A DNA stretch of 21,567 nucleotides from Kutzneria sp036403095. Its GTDB lineage: Bacteria > Actinomycetota > Actinomycetes > Mycobacteriales > Pseudonocardiaceae. The stretch spans positions 1 to 21,567 of the forward strand of contig DASWRQ010000430.1 in assembly GCA_036403095.1 (NCBI GenBank). The letters run 5' to 3'. Below the pieces are notes generated by a model, which saw nothing but the letters and a program-made list of their open reading frames with translations, did not search any database and had not been told where the DNA came from. The position numbers and the translations under genes are program-made. This document shows positions 6,548 through 13,614 of this stretch, piece after piece (positions within the stretch are counted from its first letter, which is position 1; each line of letters starts with the position of its first letter).

Positions 6548-8383
6548 TCAGAACGCGGACTCGTCCACGTCCATCAGCGAGTTGTCGGTGGTCTCGGCGA
6601 CCTTGCGGCGCGCGGACAGCTCCGGCAGCACGGTCTTGGCGAAGAACGACGCCACCGCGACCTTGCCCTCGTAGAACGCCTTGTCCTTGGCCGAGGGGGT
6701 GCCGGCCAGCGCGGCCAGGGCCACCTCGGCCTGGCGCAGCAGCAGCCAGCCGACGAGCACGTCGCCGGCGGACAGCAGCAGCCGCACGGTGTTCTGGCCG
6801 ACCTTGTAGACGTTGCGCACGTCCTCCTGGGACGACGTGAGGTAGCCGATCATCGTGCCGAGAATGCCCTGGAGGTCCTGCAGGCCCTGGGCCAGCGCGG
6901 CCCGCTCCTCCTTGAGCCGGCCGTTGCCGCCCTCGTTGTCGAGGAACTTCTGGATCTCGTTGTTGATGAAGCCCAGCGCCTGGCCCTTGTCCCGGATGAT
7001 CTTGCGGAAGAAGAAGTCCAGGGACTGGATGGCGGTCGTGCCCTCGTACAGGCTGTCGATCTTGGAGTCGCGGATGTACTGCTCGATCGGGTAGTCCTGC
7101 AGGAAGCCGGAGCCGCCGAAGGTCTGCAGCGACTGGGCCAGCTGCTCGTAGGCCCGCTCGGAGCCGACGCCCTTGACGATCGGCAGCAGCAGGTCGTTGA
7201 TGCCCTCGGCCAGCTTGACGTCGCCCGTGCCGGCCAGGATCTGGTCCTGGAAGGTCGCGGTGTACAGGTACACCGAGCGCAGCCCCTCGGCGTAGGCCTT
7301 CTGCAGCATCAGGCTGCGGCGCACGTCCGGGTGGTGGGTGATGGTGACCCGCGGCGCGGTCTTGTCGGTCATCTGGGTCAGGTCGGCGCTCTGCACACGC
7401 TCCTTGGCATACGCCAGCGCGTTGAGGTAGCCGGTGGACAGCGTGGCGATGGCCTTGGTGCCGACCATCATCCGCGCGTGCTCGATGACCTGGAACATCT
7501 GCGCGATGCCATCGTGCACGTCGCCCAGCAGCCAGCCGACGGCCGGCACGCCGTGCTGGCCGAAGGTCAGCTCGCACGTGGTGGAGACCTTGAGGCCCAT
7601 CTTGTGCTCGACGTTGGTCACGAAGGCGCCGTTGCGCTCGCCCAGCTCGCCCGTCTCGGTGTCGAAGTGGAACTTCGGCACCAGGAACAGGCTCAGGCCC
7701 TTGGTGCCCGGCCGCGGCTCGATGCCGGGGCCCTCGGGCCGCGCCAGCACCATGTGCATGATGTTCTCGGTCATGTCCTGGTCGCCGGAGGTGATGAAGC
7801 GCTTCACGCCGTCCAGGTGCCAGCTGCCGTCCGCCTGGAGCACGGCCTTGGTGCGGCCGACGCCCACGTCCGAGCCCGCGTCGGGCTCGGTGAGCACCAT
7901 CGTGGCGCCCCAGGCGCGGTCGATGGTGATCTGCGCCCAGCGCTTCTGCTCGGCGTTGCCGTTCTTGTGCATGATCGCGGCGAAGCTGGCGCCAGCCATG
8001 TACATGAACGCGGCCGGGTTGGCGCCCAGGATCAGCTCGGCGGCGGCCCACAGCACCGACGGCGGGATGCCGAAGCCGCCCAGCTCCTCGGGCAGCGACA
8101 GGCGGTACCACTCGCCGTCCCACAGCGCCTGGTAGGACTTCTTGAACGACTCGGGCAGCGTGGCCGAGTGCGTCTTGGGGTCGAAGACCGGCGGGTTGCG
8201 GTCGGCGTCGGCGAACGAGTCCGCCAGTGGCCCGACGGCCAGGTTGTTCAGCTCGCTGAGCACGCCACGAGCCGTGTCCTCGTCGGCCTGCTCGAACGGC
8301 CCGGTGCCGAGAGTCTCCTGGACGTTGAACACCTCGAAGAGGTTGAACTCCAGGTCGCGCACGTTGCTCTTGTAGTGGCCCAT
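6548..8383 (-). CDS. fadE5: acyl-CoA dehydrogenase, FadE5 type
   Basis: This FAD enzyme introduces the trans-2 double bond in fatty acyl-CoA, the first step of beta-oxidation, passing electrons to ETF. At 611 residues it equals mycobacterial FadE5 in length and shares its N-terminus (GHYKSNVRDLEFNLFEVF). It shows DRNPPVFDP, the FAD-binding segment MVLTEPDAGSDVG (162-174), and the catalytic base Glu447 in IDSLYEGTTAIQS, the same position as in FadE5. A long C-terminal helical extension (about 470-611) is typical of this large subgroup. ATG 8383 has GGAAG close upstream and GGGGAG further up. Its promoter (-35 TTGCCG, 17-bp spacer, -10 TATCCT) carries two copies of a palindromic operator also found before the EtfD-like gene, which points to control by a lipid-responsive repressor. 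Confidence 0.93.
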   Translation of the reverse strand: MGHYKSNVRDLEFNLFEVFNVQETLGTGPFEQADEDTARGVLSELNNLAVGPLADSFADADRNPPVFDPKTHSATLPESFKKSYQALWDGEWYRLSLPEELGGFGIPPSVLWAAAELILGANPAAFMYMAGASFAAIMHKNGNAEQKRWAQITIDRAWGATMVLTEPDAGSDVGVGRTKAVLQADGSWHLDGVKRFITSGDQDMTENIMHMVLARPEGPGIEPRPGTKGLSLFLVPKFHFDTETGELGERNGAFVTNVEHKMGLKVSTTCELTFGQHGVPAVGWLLGDVHDGIAQMFQVIEHARMMVGTKAIATLSTGYLNALAYAKERVQSADLTQMTDKTAPRVTITHHPDVRRSLMLQKAYAEGLRSVYLYTATFQDQILAGTGDVKLAEGINDLLLPIVKGVGSERAYEQLAQSLQTFGGSGFLQDYPIEQYIRDSKIDSLYEGTTAIQSLDFFFRKIIRDKGQALGFINNEIQKFLDNEGGNGRLKEERAALAQGLQDLQGILGTMIGYLTSSQEDVRNVYKVGQNTVRLLLSAGDVLVGWLLLRQAEVALAALAGTPSAKDKAFYEGKVAVASFFAKTVLPELSARRKVAETTDNSLMDVDESAF

Positions 8384-8398
8384 GGCTTCCTTGCTCCC

Positions 8399-8412
8399 CT
8401 ACTAGCCGGTAA
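8399..8412. promoter_or_regulatory. operator copy 2 of the fadE5 promoter
   Basis: CTACTAGCCGGTAA matches the site before the EtfD-like gene (TTACTGGCCGGTAA) at 12 of 14 positions. It lies between the -10 box and the start codon, over the expected transcription start, where a bound repressor would block initiation. Confidence 0.6.
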
Positions 8413-8416
8413 CAAC

Positions 8417-8445
8417 AGGATATTACCTGCCAGTAACCCCGGCAA
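8417..8445 (-). promoter_or_regulatory. fadE5 promoter with operator copy 1 in the spacer
   Basis: On the minus strand, -35 TTGCCG (8445-8440) and -10 TATCCT (8422-8417) are separated by exactly 17 bp. The spacer contains TTACTGGCAGGTAA (8436-8423), which differs by one base from the operator before the EtfD-like gene. The arrangement suits repression by steric blocking. Confidence 0.65.
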
Positions 8446-8472
8446 GGCCCTTCGCCCGGTTGTGGCCAGGGC

Positions 8473-9102
8473 TCAGAGCGCGGCGCGGCTGAGCGTGACC
8501 ATCCGAATACCCAGGCCGACCAGCACCAGCCCGCTGACCCGGTCCATCCAACGGCGCACGATCGGGCGGCTGAGCACCCGCCGGGCCAAGCCGATCGCCA
8601 GCACCACGAGCGTGTAGTAGCTGGCCGACAGCGCCATCTGGACGGCCGCCAGCACGAACGTGTCGACCAGCGGGTTGCCGTCCGGCGGCAGGAACTGCGG
8701 CAGCAGGGCGAGATAGAGCACAGCCGCCTTGGGGTTCGTCACATTGGTCATGAAGCCGGCCCGCAGCGAGGCCAGCGGGCCGCGGCTGGCCGCCTGGTCG
8801 GCCTCGGCCAGCCGGGCCGGCTCGCGCCGTGAGCGCAGCAGCGACTGCACGCCCAGCCAGCACAGGTAGACCGCGCCGGCCACCTTCAGCACCACGAACG
8901 CGATCTCGGAGGTGCGCACCAGGGCGGTCAGCCCGAACGCCGACGCGGTGGCCCAGACCACCAGGCCCAGGGTGTTGCCGGCGACGGTGGCCAGTCCGGC
9001 GGCGCGACCGGAGCGCAGCGACTGCGTCAGCATCACGGCCAGCGAGGGGCCCGGGGCGATGATGATCAGCAGGCAGGTGACGACGAAGGCCAGGGAGATC
9101 AC
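8473..9102 (-). CDS. LysE/RhtB-family exporter
   Basis: This 209-residue inner-membrane protein belongs to the LysE/RhtB family, which exports amino acids or related small molecules. It shows the family signature near the N-terminus, APGPSLAVMLTQSLRSGRAAGLATVAGNTLG, and the central NPKAAVLYLALLPQF motif (here NVTNPKAAVLYLALLPQF). Five to six hydrophobic helices are visible and the length is typical. GTG 9102 is chosen because the first helix starts there (VISLAFVVTCLLIIIAPGPS); the reading upstream to 9180 lacks similarity and would overlap the preceding gene. It starts 10 nt after the LuxR-type gene stops, so the two form one transcript. The substrate cannot be read from sequence. Confidence 0.88.
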   Translation of the reverse strand: MISLAFVVTCLLIIIAPGPSLAVMLTQSLRSGRAAGLATVAGNTLGLVVWATASAFGLTALVRTSEIAFVVLKVAGAVYLCWLGVQSLLRSRREPARLAEADQAASRGPLASLRAGFMTNVTNPKAAVLYLALLPQFLPPDGNPLVDTFVLAAVQMALSASYYTLVVLAIGLARRVLSRPIVRRWMDRVSGLVLVGLGIRMVTLSRAAL

Positions 9103-9112
9103 GGCCCCTAGT

Positions 9113-9814
9113 TCACCTGTCCGTGCCGGCCATGAGCAACCCGATTCGGTAGGAGATGGCCACCGCGTGTGCCCGATCACGCGCCCCCAGCTTGCGCAGC
9201 ATCCCCTTGATGTGGGTTCGGACCGTCTCCACGGACACGAACAGTGCCGAGGCGACGGCCCGGTTCTCCAGGCCGTCGGCGATCAGTTGGAGCACCTCGA
9301 ACTCGCGCCGGGTGAGCAGGGCGGGCGCCGGGGCCCCGTCGGTGTCGGCCGCCGCGAGCAGCGGGGCCAGCGATGGGTCGACGTAGTGACGGCTGATCGG
9401 CGTGTGGTGGATGGCCTGGAGGAACTGCGCCGGCTCGGCCTGTCTGGGCACCACGCCGCGGGTGCCCCGGCGGAACACCCGCTGGGCGAACTCCGCCGTG
9501 CAGTGGCCCTCGCGCAGGACCGTCAGCACCACCAGGCGTTCGTCCTGTTCGGTCAGCAGGCGGGTGAAGTGGCCGAGCGGGTCCAGGGCCGAGTCGACCA
9601 GCAGGACGTCCGGGCGGTGCTGCTCGTGCAGCTGCACGGCTGCCCGGTGGTCGCGGGCGGCGCCGCTCCAGTGCAGTCCGGGCGTCCGGTTGACCAGCGT
9701 GGACAGACCTTCACGGAACAGCGGCACCTGGTCGAGCAGCGCGACGCCGATGGTGGCCTGGCCGCGCCGCTGGGCCGGGGCGGTGTGCTGGCCGGCGATG
9801 TGTGGTGCCGTCAT
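9113..9814 (-). CDS. LuxR/NarL-type response regulator, atypical receiver
   Basis: The 233-residue transcription factor has an N-terminal receiver domain (about 22-140) and a C-terminal LuxR helix-turn-helix (about 168-225: LLTRREFEVLQLIADGLENR then SVETVRTHIKGMLRKLGA). The phospho-acceptor Asp is probably Asp74 (VLLVDSAL). Two canonical positions look altered: the N-terminal acidic pair reads LLDQV with a single Asp, and the invariant Lys of the last strand is Arg (RGVVPRQ). No histidine kinase gene is nearby. It may therefore work without classical phosphorylation. ATG 9814 is used; its ribosome site is weak. It is co-oriented and probably co-transcribed with the exporter gene, which it may control. 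The spacer upstream carries the dyad ATCCCCC-gagt-GGGGGAT, a candidate self-regulatory site. Confidence 0.85.
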   Translation of the reverse strand: MTAPHIAGQHTAPAQRRGQATIGVALLDQVPLFREGLSTLVNRTPGLHWSGAARDHRAAVQLHEQHRPDVLLVDSALDPLGHFTRLLTEQDERLVVLTVLREGHCTAEFAQRVFRRGTRGVVPRQAEPAQFLQAIHHTPISRHYVDPSLAPLLAAADTDGAPAPALLTRREFEVLQLIADGLENRAVASALFVSVETVRTHIKGMLRKLGARDRAHAVAISYRIGLLMAGTDR

Positions 9815-9874
9815 GCCAGCGGGACGGCCTGCGATCGCCGGCCTGACGTGGCCGACGCACGGAGCAGCGTTTTT

Positions 9875-9892
9875 ATCCCCCGAGTGGGGGAT
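9875..9892. promoter_or_regulatory. perfect dyad, candidate LuxR-type operator
   Basis: ATCCCCC, a 4-nt centre, then GGGGGAT form a perfect inverted repeat 60-80 bp upstream of the LuxR-type gene. The half-site ATCCCCCG recurs at 9943-9950. NarL-type regulators bind such dyads, so self-regulation is a reasonable inference. Confidence 0.45.
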
Positions 9893-9924
9893 GATCCGGT
9901 CAGCTGTTCACCTATCTGAAAGTC

Positions 9925-9940
9925 AGTCACAAATGTGACT
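9925..9940. promoter_or_regulatory. perfect 16-bp dyad AGTCACA-aa-TGTGACT
   Basis: A perfect inverted repeat lies midway between the divergent regulator and sugar-porter genes. The arms resemble inverted CRP-family half sites (TGTGA/TCACA in the outward order). No regulator can be assigned. Confidence 0.45.
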
Positions 9941-9977
9941 CAATCCCCCGGTAAGGCTTTCGCCCGCCGAAATACGC

Positions 9978-9992
9978 ACGTAGGACCTACGT
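9978..9992. promoter_or_regulatory. perfect dyad ACGTAGG-a-CCTACGT
   Basis: Seven-base arms around a single base lie 104 bp before the sugar-porter start and therefore probably near its promoter. This is the best-placed candidate operator for the transporter gene. Confidence 0.5.
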
Positions 9993-10095
9993 CACACATC
10001 CTGAGTGGATGCCGGGTCCGACCGCCGCCGGATCGCGGACTTCCGCACGGACCGACTCCGGCACGGGTCGGCGCAGAGAAACGAGGCGATCTGGC

Positions 10096-11472
10096 GTGAC
10101 GCAAACGGAGGGTCTGCCAGCACGGCGGAACATCAACAGAGGAACCCTGTTCTTCTTCGGTGCCCTCGGCGGCATCCTGTTCGGCTACGACCTGGGCGTC
10201 ATCTCAGGTGTTCTGCTGTTCATCAAGAAGATCTGGAACCTCAGCGCGGTCCAGCAGGGCTTTGTCAACGGCGCCCTGGCCGCGGGCGCCATCATCGGCG
10301 CGCTGCTGGTGATCAAGCTGGCCGACTCGCTCGGCCGGCGGCGCACCATCCTGGTCGCGGCCAGTGTGTTCGCGCTCGGCACCATCGGCTGTACCTTCGC
10401 CCCCAACTTTGAGACGTTGGTGGCGTTCCGGTTCATCGTCGGCATCGCGGTCGGCGCGTCGTCCGCGACGGTGCCGACCTACCTGGCCGAGCTCGCCCCG
10501 GGCAAGGTCCGCGGCAAGCTCGCCTCGCTGAACCAGCTCATGATCGTCAGCGGCATCCTGATCGCGTACATCGTCGACGACATCCTGGCCGACTCGGCGA
10601 ACTGGCGGGCCATGATCGCGGCCGCGATCGTGCCCGCGGTGGTCCTGCTCGTCGGCATGCTGCGGATGCCGGAGTCGCCGCGCTGGCTGCTCAAGAACGG
10701 CCGGCCGGACGAGGCCCGTGCGGTGCTGCACAGCACGCTGCAGGGCCAGGGCGTCGAGCAGGAGTTCGACGAGATCACGGAGATCATCCGGCTGGACGGC
10801 GAGCAGCAGAAGGGCACGCTGAAGGACCTGACGGCCAAGTGGGCCCGGCCGGCGCTGGTCGTCGCCCTGATCCTGGCCGTCGGCCAGCAGTTCTCCGGCG
10901 TCAACGCGGTCAACACCTACGCCCCGATCATGTTCAACAACCTCGGCTTCGGCGCGGCGGCCTCGCTGCTGGCCGCCGTCGTGCTCGGCATCGTCAAGGT
11001 GCTGTTCACGGTCGGCGAGATGTTCGTGGTCGACAAGTGGGGCCGGCGGCCGCTGCTGCAGTTGGGCGGCGCGCTGATGGCCGTCACGCTGATCGTGCTC
11101 GGCCTGTGCGTGACCCTGATCAAGGACACCGGCGTCATCGGCCCGGTCACCCTGGTGCTGCTGATCCTGTTCCTGGCCGGTTACGAGCTCGGCTGGGGCG
11201 CGGTGGTCTGGGTCATGATCGGCGAGGTGTTCCCGCTGCGGGTCCGCGGCATCGGCACCGGCACCGCCAGTGTCGTGCTGTGGGCGGCGACGTTCACCAT
11301 CACCTTCGTGTTCCCGGTGATGTACACCGGTCTCGGCCTGGCCGGGGCCGCGTGGATCTTCGCCGCGGTCTGCGTCATCCTGGTGCTGCTCGTGACGAAG
11401 TTCGTGCCGGAGACCAAGGGCCGCACGCTCGAGCAGATCGAGCTGGAGCTGCGCGACCGCGTGAACGTCTGA
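10096..11472 (+). CDS. sugar-porter family MFS transporter
   Basis: This 458-residue membrane protein imports a sugar or polyol, probably by proton symport. It has the sugar-porter signatures in order: GALGGILFGYDLGVISG in helix 1, KLADSLGRRRTIL (D-x-x-GRR loop), PESPRWLL before the central loop, GQQFSGVNAVNTYAP in helix 7, DKWGRRPLLQLGG, and PETKGRTLEQIE at the C-terminus. Twelve hydrophobic helices can be traced. These match the XylE/AraE/GlcP group, but the substrate cannot be told. GTG 10096 is chosen because GAGG (10083-10086) lies 9 nt upstream and the family similarity begins there; ATG 10009 would add 29 basic, low-complexity residues. It is divergent from the LuxR-type gene across a dyad-rich spacer. 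Confidence 0.9.
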   Translation: MTQTEGLPARRNINRGTLFFFGALGGILFGYDLGVISGVLLFIKKIWNLSAVQQGFVNGALAAGAIIGALLVIKLADSLGRRRTILVAASVFALGTIGCTFAPNFETLVAFRFIVGIAVGASSATVPTYLAELAPGKVRGKLASLNQLMIVSGILIAYIVDDILADSANWRAMIAAAIVPAVVLLVGMLRMPESPRWLLKNGRPDEARAVLHSTLQGQGVEQEFDEITEIIRLDGEQQKGTLKDLTAKWARPALVVALILAVGQQFSGVNAVNTYAPIMFNNLGFGAAASLLAAVVLGIVKVLFTVGEMFVVDKWGRRPLLQLGGALMAVTLIVLGLCVTLIKDTGVIGPVTLVLLILFLAGYELGWGAVVWVMIGEVFPLRVRGIGTGTASVVLWAATFTITFVFPVMYTGLGLAGAAWIFAAVCVILVLLVTKFVPETKGRTLEQIELELRDRVNV

Positions 11473-11492
11473 TTTCTGTCGGTCCCGCTGGG

Positions 11493-11498
11493 TAGCGT
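11493..11498 (+). promoter_or_regulatory. -10 box of a leaderless promoter
   Basis: TAGCGT ends 7 nt before ATG 11506 and there is no Shine-Dalgarno. It gives the VOC gene a start separate from the sugar-porter gene. Confidence 0.6.
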
Positions 11499-11505
11499 GC
11501 CGGGC

Positions 11506-12240
11506 ATGGCTACCCGACTGGACAACGTGGTCGTCGACGCGGCCGACCCGCTCGCACTCGCGGGCTTCTGGTCGGCCGCGCTCGGCGTCCCGATCTCCTA
11601 CCAGGACGAGAACGAGGTCGACGTCGGCCTGCCCGGCTTCGACCTCTGTTTCGTTCCGGTCAGCGAGCCCAAGGTCGAGCAGAACCGCGTGCACCTGGAC
11701 CTGGCCAGCGCGTCGGCCGCGGACCAGGCCGACATCGTCTCGCAGCTGCTCGAGCTGGGCGCCCGGCCGGCCGACGTCGGCCAGGGCGCCGAGGTGCCCT
11801 GGGTCGTGCTGGCCGATCCCGAGGGCAACGAGTTCTGCGTGCTGGAGCAGCGGGACGAGTACAGCGGCATCGGCCCCGTCGCCGCTATCGTCGTAGCCGC
11901 GCGTGACTCCCTTGCCATGGCCCGGTTCTGGGCCGAGGCCACCGGCCGTGAGCTGACCCGCACCGGTCCCGGCTGGGCGTCGCTGCGGGGCGAGGCCGGC
12001 GCCTGGCTGGAGTTCGTCGACAGCCCCGCCGTCAAGACCGCCAAGAACCGTGTGCACCTCGACGTCCGCACGCGGCCCGACGACGACCACACCGCCGACG
12101 TCTCCCGGCTGCTCGCCGCCGGCGCCGTTTCCGCCGATGTCGGGCAGGGCGATTCGCCGTGGGCGGTGCTCACCGACCCCGACGGGAACGAGTTCTGTGT
12201 GCTCCGCCCGGCCCCTCCGTCCATCCGAACGGGGGATTAG
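11506..12240 (+). CDS. two-domain VOC (glyoxalase-fold) protein
   Basis: This 244-residue protein consists of two tandem vicinal-oxygen-chelate domains arising from an internal duplication. Domain 1 (about 1-118) ends VPWVVLADPEGNEFCVLE and domain 2 (about 122-240) ends SPWAVLTDPDGNEFCVL. Each also has an NRVHLDL/V strand and an 'xDVGQG' segment. This is the Glyoxalase_6 type common in actinomycetes, related to glyoxalases, dioxygenases and bleomycin-binding proteins. Possible metal ligands are the His of each VHLD strand and the Glu of each GNEFCVL strand. The substrate is unknown. ATG 11506 is preferred over GTG 11497 because of the leaderless -10 box and the domain start (MATRLDNVVVDA). 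Confidence 0.85.
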   Translation: MATRLDNVVVDAADPLALAGFWSAALGVPISYQDENEVDVGLPGFDLCFVPVSEPKVEQNRVHLDLASASAADQADIVSQLLELGARPADVGQGAEVPWVVLADPEGNEFCVLEQRDEYSGIGPVAAIVVAARDSLAMARFWAEATGRELTRTGPGWASLRGEAGAWLEFVDSPAVKTAKNRVHLDVRTRPDDDHTADVSRLLAAGAVSADVGQGDSPWAVLTDPDGNEFCVLRPAPPSIRTGD

Positions 12241-12285
12241 GGCCTTACGACTCTGCGGAGTGCCGTCGGGGCTGCGTACCGTGCT

Positions 12286-12300
12286 GATCGCGCGGCGATC
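12286..12300. promoter_or_regulatory. perfect dyad GATCGC-gcg-GCGATC
   Basis: Six-base arms lie in the 183-bp gap between the two VOC genes, just after a possible -10 box TACCGT (12277-12282). It could be an operator of the second VOC gene; nothing else supports it. Confidence 0.3.
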
Positions 12301-12315
12301 CGCGCACGTGTGGAG

Positions 12316-12349
12316 AACTCGTCCTGCGGACGCCCCCCGACGCAGGACG
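12316..12349. terminator. strong hairpin between the two VOC genes
   Basis: An 11-bp perfect stem (CTCGTCCTGCG at 12316-12326 with CGCAGGACGAG at 12339-12349) surrounds a 12-nt C-rich loop. There is no T tract, which is common for actinobacterial terminators. It lies 76 nt after the stop of the first VOC gene and 75 nt before the next start, so it is either a terminator or a leader hairpin. Confidence 0.5.
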
Positions 12350-12423
12350 AGCCATCCACCGAGTCGCGCTCACCTGCCGGCTCGTCGTTCAGTCATGACC
12401 GTCGAGCCGGATGGTGACTCCCT

Positions 12424-12786
12424 TTGGACCTCATCGCCTTCGTCCCGTCCGTGGACCTGGGCCGCGCCGTCGACTTCTATGGCTCCGCGCTCGGCCTGCC
12501 GCACGTCGAGACCACGCCCTTCGCCGCCGTCTTCCGCGCCGGCGCCGTCATGCTCCGCGTGACCAAGGTCGAGGCCCTGACTCCCCAGCCCTTCACCATC
12601 CTCGGCTGGTCCGTGCCCGACATCCGGGCCACCATCGCCGACTTCGCCCCGCGTGGCGTGGCGTTCACCCGCTACGACGGCATGCCCCAGGACTCGCTGG
12701 GCGTCTGGACCACTCCGGGCGGCGATCAGATCGCCTGGTTCCGCGACCCCGACGGCAACACCCTGTCGCTGACCCAGTTCACCTGA
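12424..12786 (+). CDS. single-domain VOC (glyoxalase-fold) protein
   Basis: This 120-residue VOC protein begins LDLIAFVPSVDLGRAVDFYG and ends GGDQIAWFRDPDGNTLSLTQ, the paired beta-alpha-beta-beta-beta halves of the fold. The C-terminal Asp-Pro-Asp-Gly-Asn turn is typical of the glyoxalase/bleomycin-resistance superfamily. Function and substrate are unknown. TTG 12424 is used because an in-frame stop lies at 12415-12417, only 6 nt upstream, leaving no other start; GGTGA (12413-12417) is a plausible ribosome site. An ATG at 12395 opens a different frame reading MTVEPDGDSLW and then loses the domain, so a one- or two-base error or frameshift at the 5' end cannot be excluded. Confidence 0.78.
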   Translation: MDLIAFVPSVDLGRAVDFYGSALGLPHVETTPFAAVFRAGAVMLRVTKVEALTPQPFTILGWSVPDIRATIADFAPRGVAFTRYDGMPQDSLGVWTTPGGDQIAWFRDPDGNTLSLTQFT

Positions 12787-12805
12787 GCCTGGCTTGCAAC
12801 CAGGC
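12787..12805. terminator. short hairpin between convergent genes
   Basis: GCCTGG (12787-12792) pairs with CCAGGC (12800-12805) around a 7-nt loop, directly after the VOC stop. The stem is short and no T tract follows, so it is a weak terminator candidate. Confidence 0.3.
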
Positions 12806-12872
12806 CAGGACATCCATGCCGCCATCTATACCCACCGGATGCCTTGTCCGGCAAGCAATATCCGCCCAGCCG

Positions 12873-13484
12873 TCAGCCGAGGCCGATCTGCTGGTAGAAG
12901 TTCGTGTTGTCCCAGAACAGGAATTCCTCGTCCATCGTGCCCTGGCGGTTCCAGATGCCGACGGTGGCCATGTTGATGGAGTACTTGCGACCGGTGGGGG
13001 CGATGACGCCGCCCTTGCCGTCGGGCATGGGTCGGCTGAACGTGCCCTGCATGACGCCCGTGACCGCGGTGAGGTTGTCCTTGGCCACCCGGAGCGGGTG
13101 GCTGTGGATGCGGGTGTCCGGGGCCCACACGAACATCGCGGCCAGATCGGCGATGTGCTTGTCGATGCCGTCGGTGTAGTGCCCGTCGGGCCAGTGCACG
13201 CGGATCGTCCGGGCGTGGCTCTCGCCCAGCCGGGCCCAGTCGGCCTGGGTGAAGACCACGAAGTCCAGCTCGTCGAACGTTTCGAGGTGCTGCCGTTCCT
13301 GCCGGGTCAGGTTCGCCGAGTAGGGCGGGTTCGGCACCGGTGTGGTGGCCGGGTCGGGCAGCAGGCTGTGCGGCGTGTGCCCGTCGGGCGTGGCCGGCGC
13401 CGTGCCGTCGGCGACGGCGGTGAGGGCGAGCGCGCCGAACACGGCGGCGCCGCCCCGGCCGATGAGGGCGCGACGGTCGAGCAT
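12873..13484 (-). CDS. secreted SnoaL-like (NTF2-fold) protein with Tat-type signal
   Basis: This 203-residue protein opens with MLDRRALIGRGGAAVFGALA, a twin-arginine followed by a hydrophobic stretch, which fits a Tat signal peptide cleaved near residues 25-35. The mature part has the SnoaL/ester-cyclase pattern of the NTF2 fold: the strand TIRVHWPDGHYTDGIDKHIADLAAMF, then HSHPLRVAKDNLTAVTGVMQGTF, and a late KYSINMATVGIWNRQGTMDEEFLFWDNTNFYQQIG. SnoaL-like proteins are polyketide cyclases, hydrolases or binding proteins; the exact role here is unknown. ATG 13484 is certain, with a near-perfect ribosome site (AAAGGAGGA) 5 nt upstream. The gene is divergent from a LysR regulator 130 bp away, the usual layout of a regulator and its target. 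Confidence 0.82.
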   Translation of the reverse strand: MLDRRALIGRGGAAVFGALALTAVADGTAPATPDGHTPHSLLPDPATTPVPNPPYSANLTRQERQHLETFDELDFVVFTQADWARLGESHARTIRVHWPDGHYTDGIDKHIADLAAMFVWAPDTRIHSHPLRVAKDNLTAVTGVMQGTFSRPMPDGKGGVIAPTGRKYSINMATVGIWNRQGTMDEEFLFWDNTNFYQQIGLG

Positions 13485-13582
13485 GGGGTCCTCCTTTGAG
13501 CGTCGGTGTGACGCGCCAATGAGACGTCCACCGGTGCGCGGCGGGCCATGACGATCCGTCCACCCATTCATTCGCCAGGTTT

Positions 13583-13599
13583 ATGGCATGGCGAGCCAT
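13583..13599. promoter_or_regulatory. dyad at the lysR promoter, candidate LysR-type site
   Basis: ATGGC, 7 nt, GCCAT form an inverted repeat that overlaps the -35 region of the LysR gene and lies between it and the divergent secreted-protein gene. LysR-type proteins often bind such sites to repress themselves and activate the neighbour. It does not match the T-N11-A consensus exactly. Confidence 0.4.
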
Positions 13600-13602
13600 T
13601 GA

Positions 13603-13608
13603 TAAGCT
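13603..13608 (+). promoter_or_regulatory. -10 box of a leaderless promoter
   Basis: TAAGCT ends 6 nt before GTG 13615 of the LysR-type gene. There is no Shine-Dalgarno. Confidence 0.6.
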
Positions 13609-13614
13609 CTTGCC

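Noticed and set aside
6341..8617. Plus-strand open frame of 758 codons opposite fadE5
   Set aside because: Shadow of fadE5: it starts inside the secreted-protein gene, crosses the terminator and has no recognisable domain.
10009..10095. Upstream ATG start for the sugar porter
   Set aside because: Adds 29 Arg/Ser/Gly-rich residues without similarity; GTG 10096 has a ribosome site and the family start.
10204..12090. Minus-strand open frame of 628 codons opposite the sugar-porter and VOC genes
   Set aside because: Spans two unrelated plus-strand genes and their spacer; very rich in Asp/His/Gln; no family resemblance.
13583..13599. Strict LysR T-N11-A box
   Set aside because: The dyad is real but the T and A are not separated by 11 bases, so only a general candidate site is claimed.
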